A stretch of DNA of 64,000 nt. Source: Ichthyophis bannanicus. Its lineage: Eukaryota > Chordata > Amphibia > Gymnophiona > Ichthyophiidae. Shown here in pieces: positions 63,509-64,000 of the stretch. The stretch is from contig CM066048.1 of NCBI GenBank assembly GCA_033557465.1, positions 16,034,305-16,098,304 on the forward strand, given 5' to 3'. Under the pieces are notes generated by a model that saw only the letters and a program-made list of their open reading frames with translations, was not told where the DNA came from and made no database searches. The position numbers and the translations under genes are program-made. Numbering within the stretch: the stretch's first letter is position 1; each line of letters begins with the position of its first letter.

Positions 63509-64000
63509 ACAAAATCTTCCTGTGAGCAGGATATATATATGTGGGTGTAAGCATCTTTTAGATCTAAAGAACACAACCAATCCTCTTTATGTAGAAAGGG
63601 TAGAAGGGTGAGCAGAAAAACTAGCCCAAACTTTTCTTTAACCAGGAATTTATTCAGATCCCTGCAGCCTAGGATCGGATGAACACCCTCGTTTTCTTAG
63701 GCACAAGAAACTAGCTCAAACAAAATCCCTGCTTTTCCTGCCCTGGCGGAATGGGTTCAACTGCATGTGCTGATTGAAGGGCAGATAGTTCCCAAAGAAC
63801 CACCTCCTGATGCTAAGGAGAAATGGAATGGCCCCTTGATGGAAAACTGGGAGGGAGCTGCAATAGTTAAAGTCTGTAGCCTTCCTGAACCATTTTGAGA
63901 ATTGGAGACTTGAAGGAGCCACCTCTGAATCATCTGAGAAGGGTACAAGGTATTAGCCATGTTCTCTAGAAGCCAATCAAAGACCTTCCCCTGGTTTTGG
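63509..64000 (-). pseudogene. DIRS RT fragment, family F, running off the window
   Basis: Minus-strand RT related to families A and B. The inverse of 'gtaagcatcttttagatcta' encodes the 'SLDLKDAYTH' block, 'LVKEKF' lies near 63640, and the region near 63670-63720 corresponds to the RPILDLRELN block. The upstream gag/RT overlap follows to the window end. Frames are broken ('EGVHPILGCRDLNKF'). It may be the inner part of the element whose left end is at 49297-49640, with recombinase and RNase H deleted. Confidence 0.65.

Overview
The window is eukaryotic, repeat-dense DNA from a large-genome vertebrate. DIRS-type tyrosine-recombinase retrotransposons dominate, together with CR1, L2, L3-like, RTE-BovB and L1/Tx1 LINEs, LTR insertions and one DNA transposon. 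No bacterial-type gene, CRISPR array, rRNA, tRNA or host protein-coding exon was recognised. This mix of several abundant DIRS families with CR1/L2/BovB fits an amphibian, most plausibly a caecilian. That is an inference from repeat content, not from a host gene.

Region 1-8565: an L2-like tail and purine-rich DNA, then a fossil DIRS element (family D, 924-8494, minus strand). It carries degraded recombinase, RNase H, RT and gag, and is broken by a CR1 fragment (4500-5694) and a gag/5' fragment of a family-B DIRS (5980-8213).

Region 8566-38850: a nested stack, all DIRS on the minus strand. The outermost DIRS (A1) runs 8566-18008 and resumes at 38480-38850. It holds a chimeric L2 insertion (11085-13732), an LTR-like insertion (14126-15598) and a family-C DIRS (18009-18152, 26987-27350, 33104-38478). 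Family C is itself entered twice: by A2 (18153-26986) in its left terminal repeat and by B (27351-33103) in its internal complementary region. A2 carries an LTR-like insertion (20368-23521), which in turn carries an ORF1-only L1 (20700-22530). With guests removed, the four DIRS measure about 5.69, 5.68, 5.75 and 5.88 kb, a mutual agreement that supports the reading.

Region 38851-49296: about 4 kb of low-repeat DNA without a recognisable gene, an old DIRS (family E, 42803-48027) with L2 and L3/CR1-like tails inside it, then 1.3 kb of unassigned DNA.

Region 49297-64000: the end of another DIRS (family F), a CR1 LINE, and an RTE-BovB LINE (51222-63508). The BovB is split by a DNA transposon (53306-62302) with about 150-bp terminal inverted repeats, a TTA target duplication and an open 580-codon frame for a putative DDE transposase. 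The transposon is itself split by a full-length 6.1-kb L1/Tx1 LINE (53677-59825) with a 14-bp target duplication. A DIRS RT fragment follows to the window end.

The most interesting items are the DNA transposon, whose ends are fixed exactly by the interrupted BovB; the DIRS stack; the ORF1-only L1 with tandem 5' monomers; and the L2 insertion whose 5' end is DIRS sequence.
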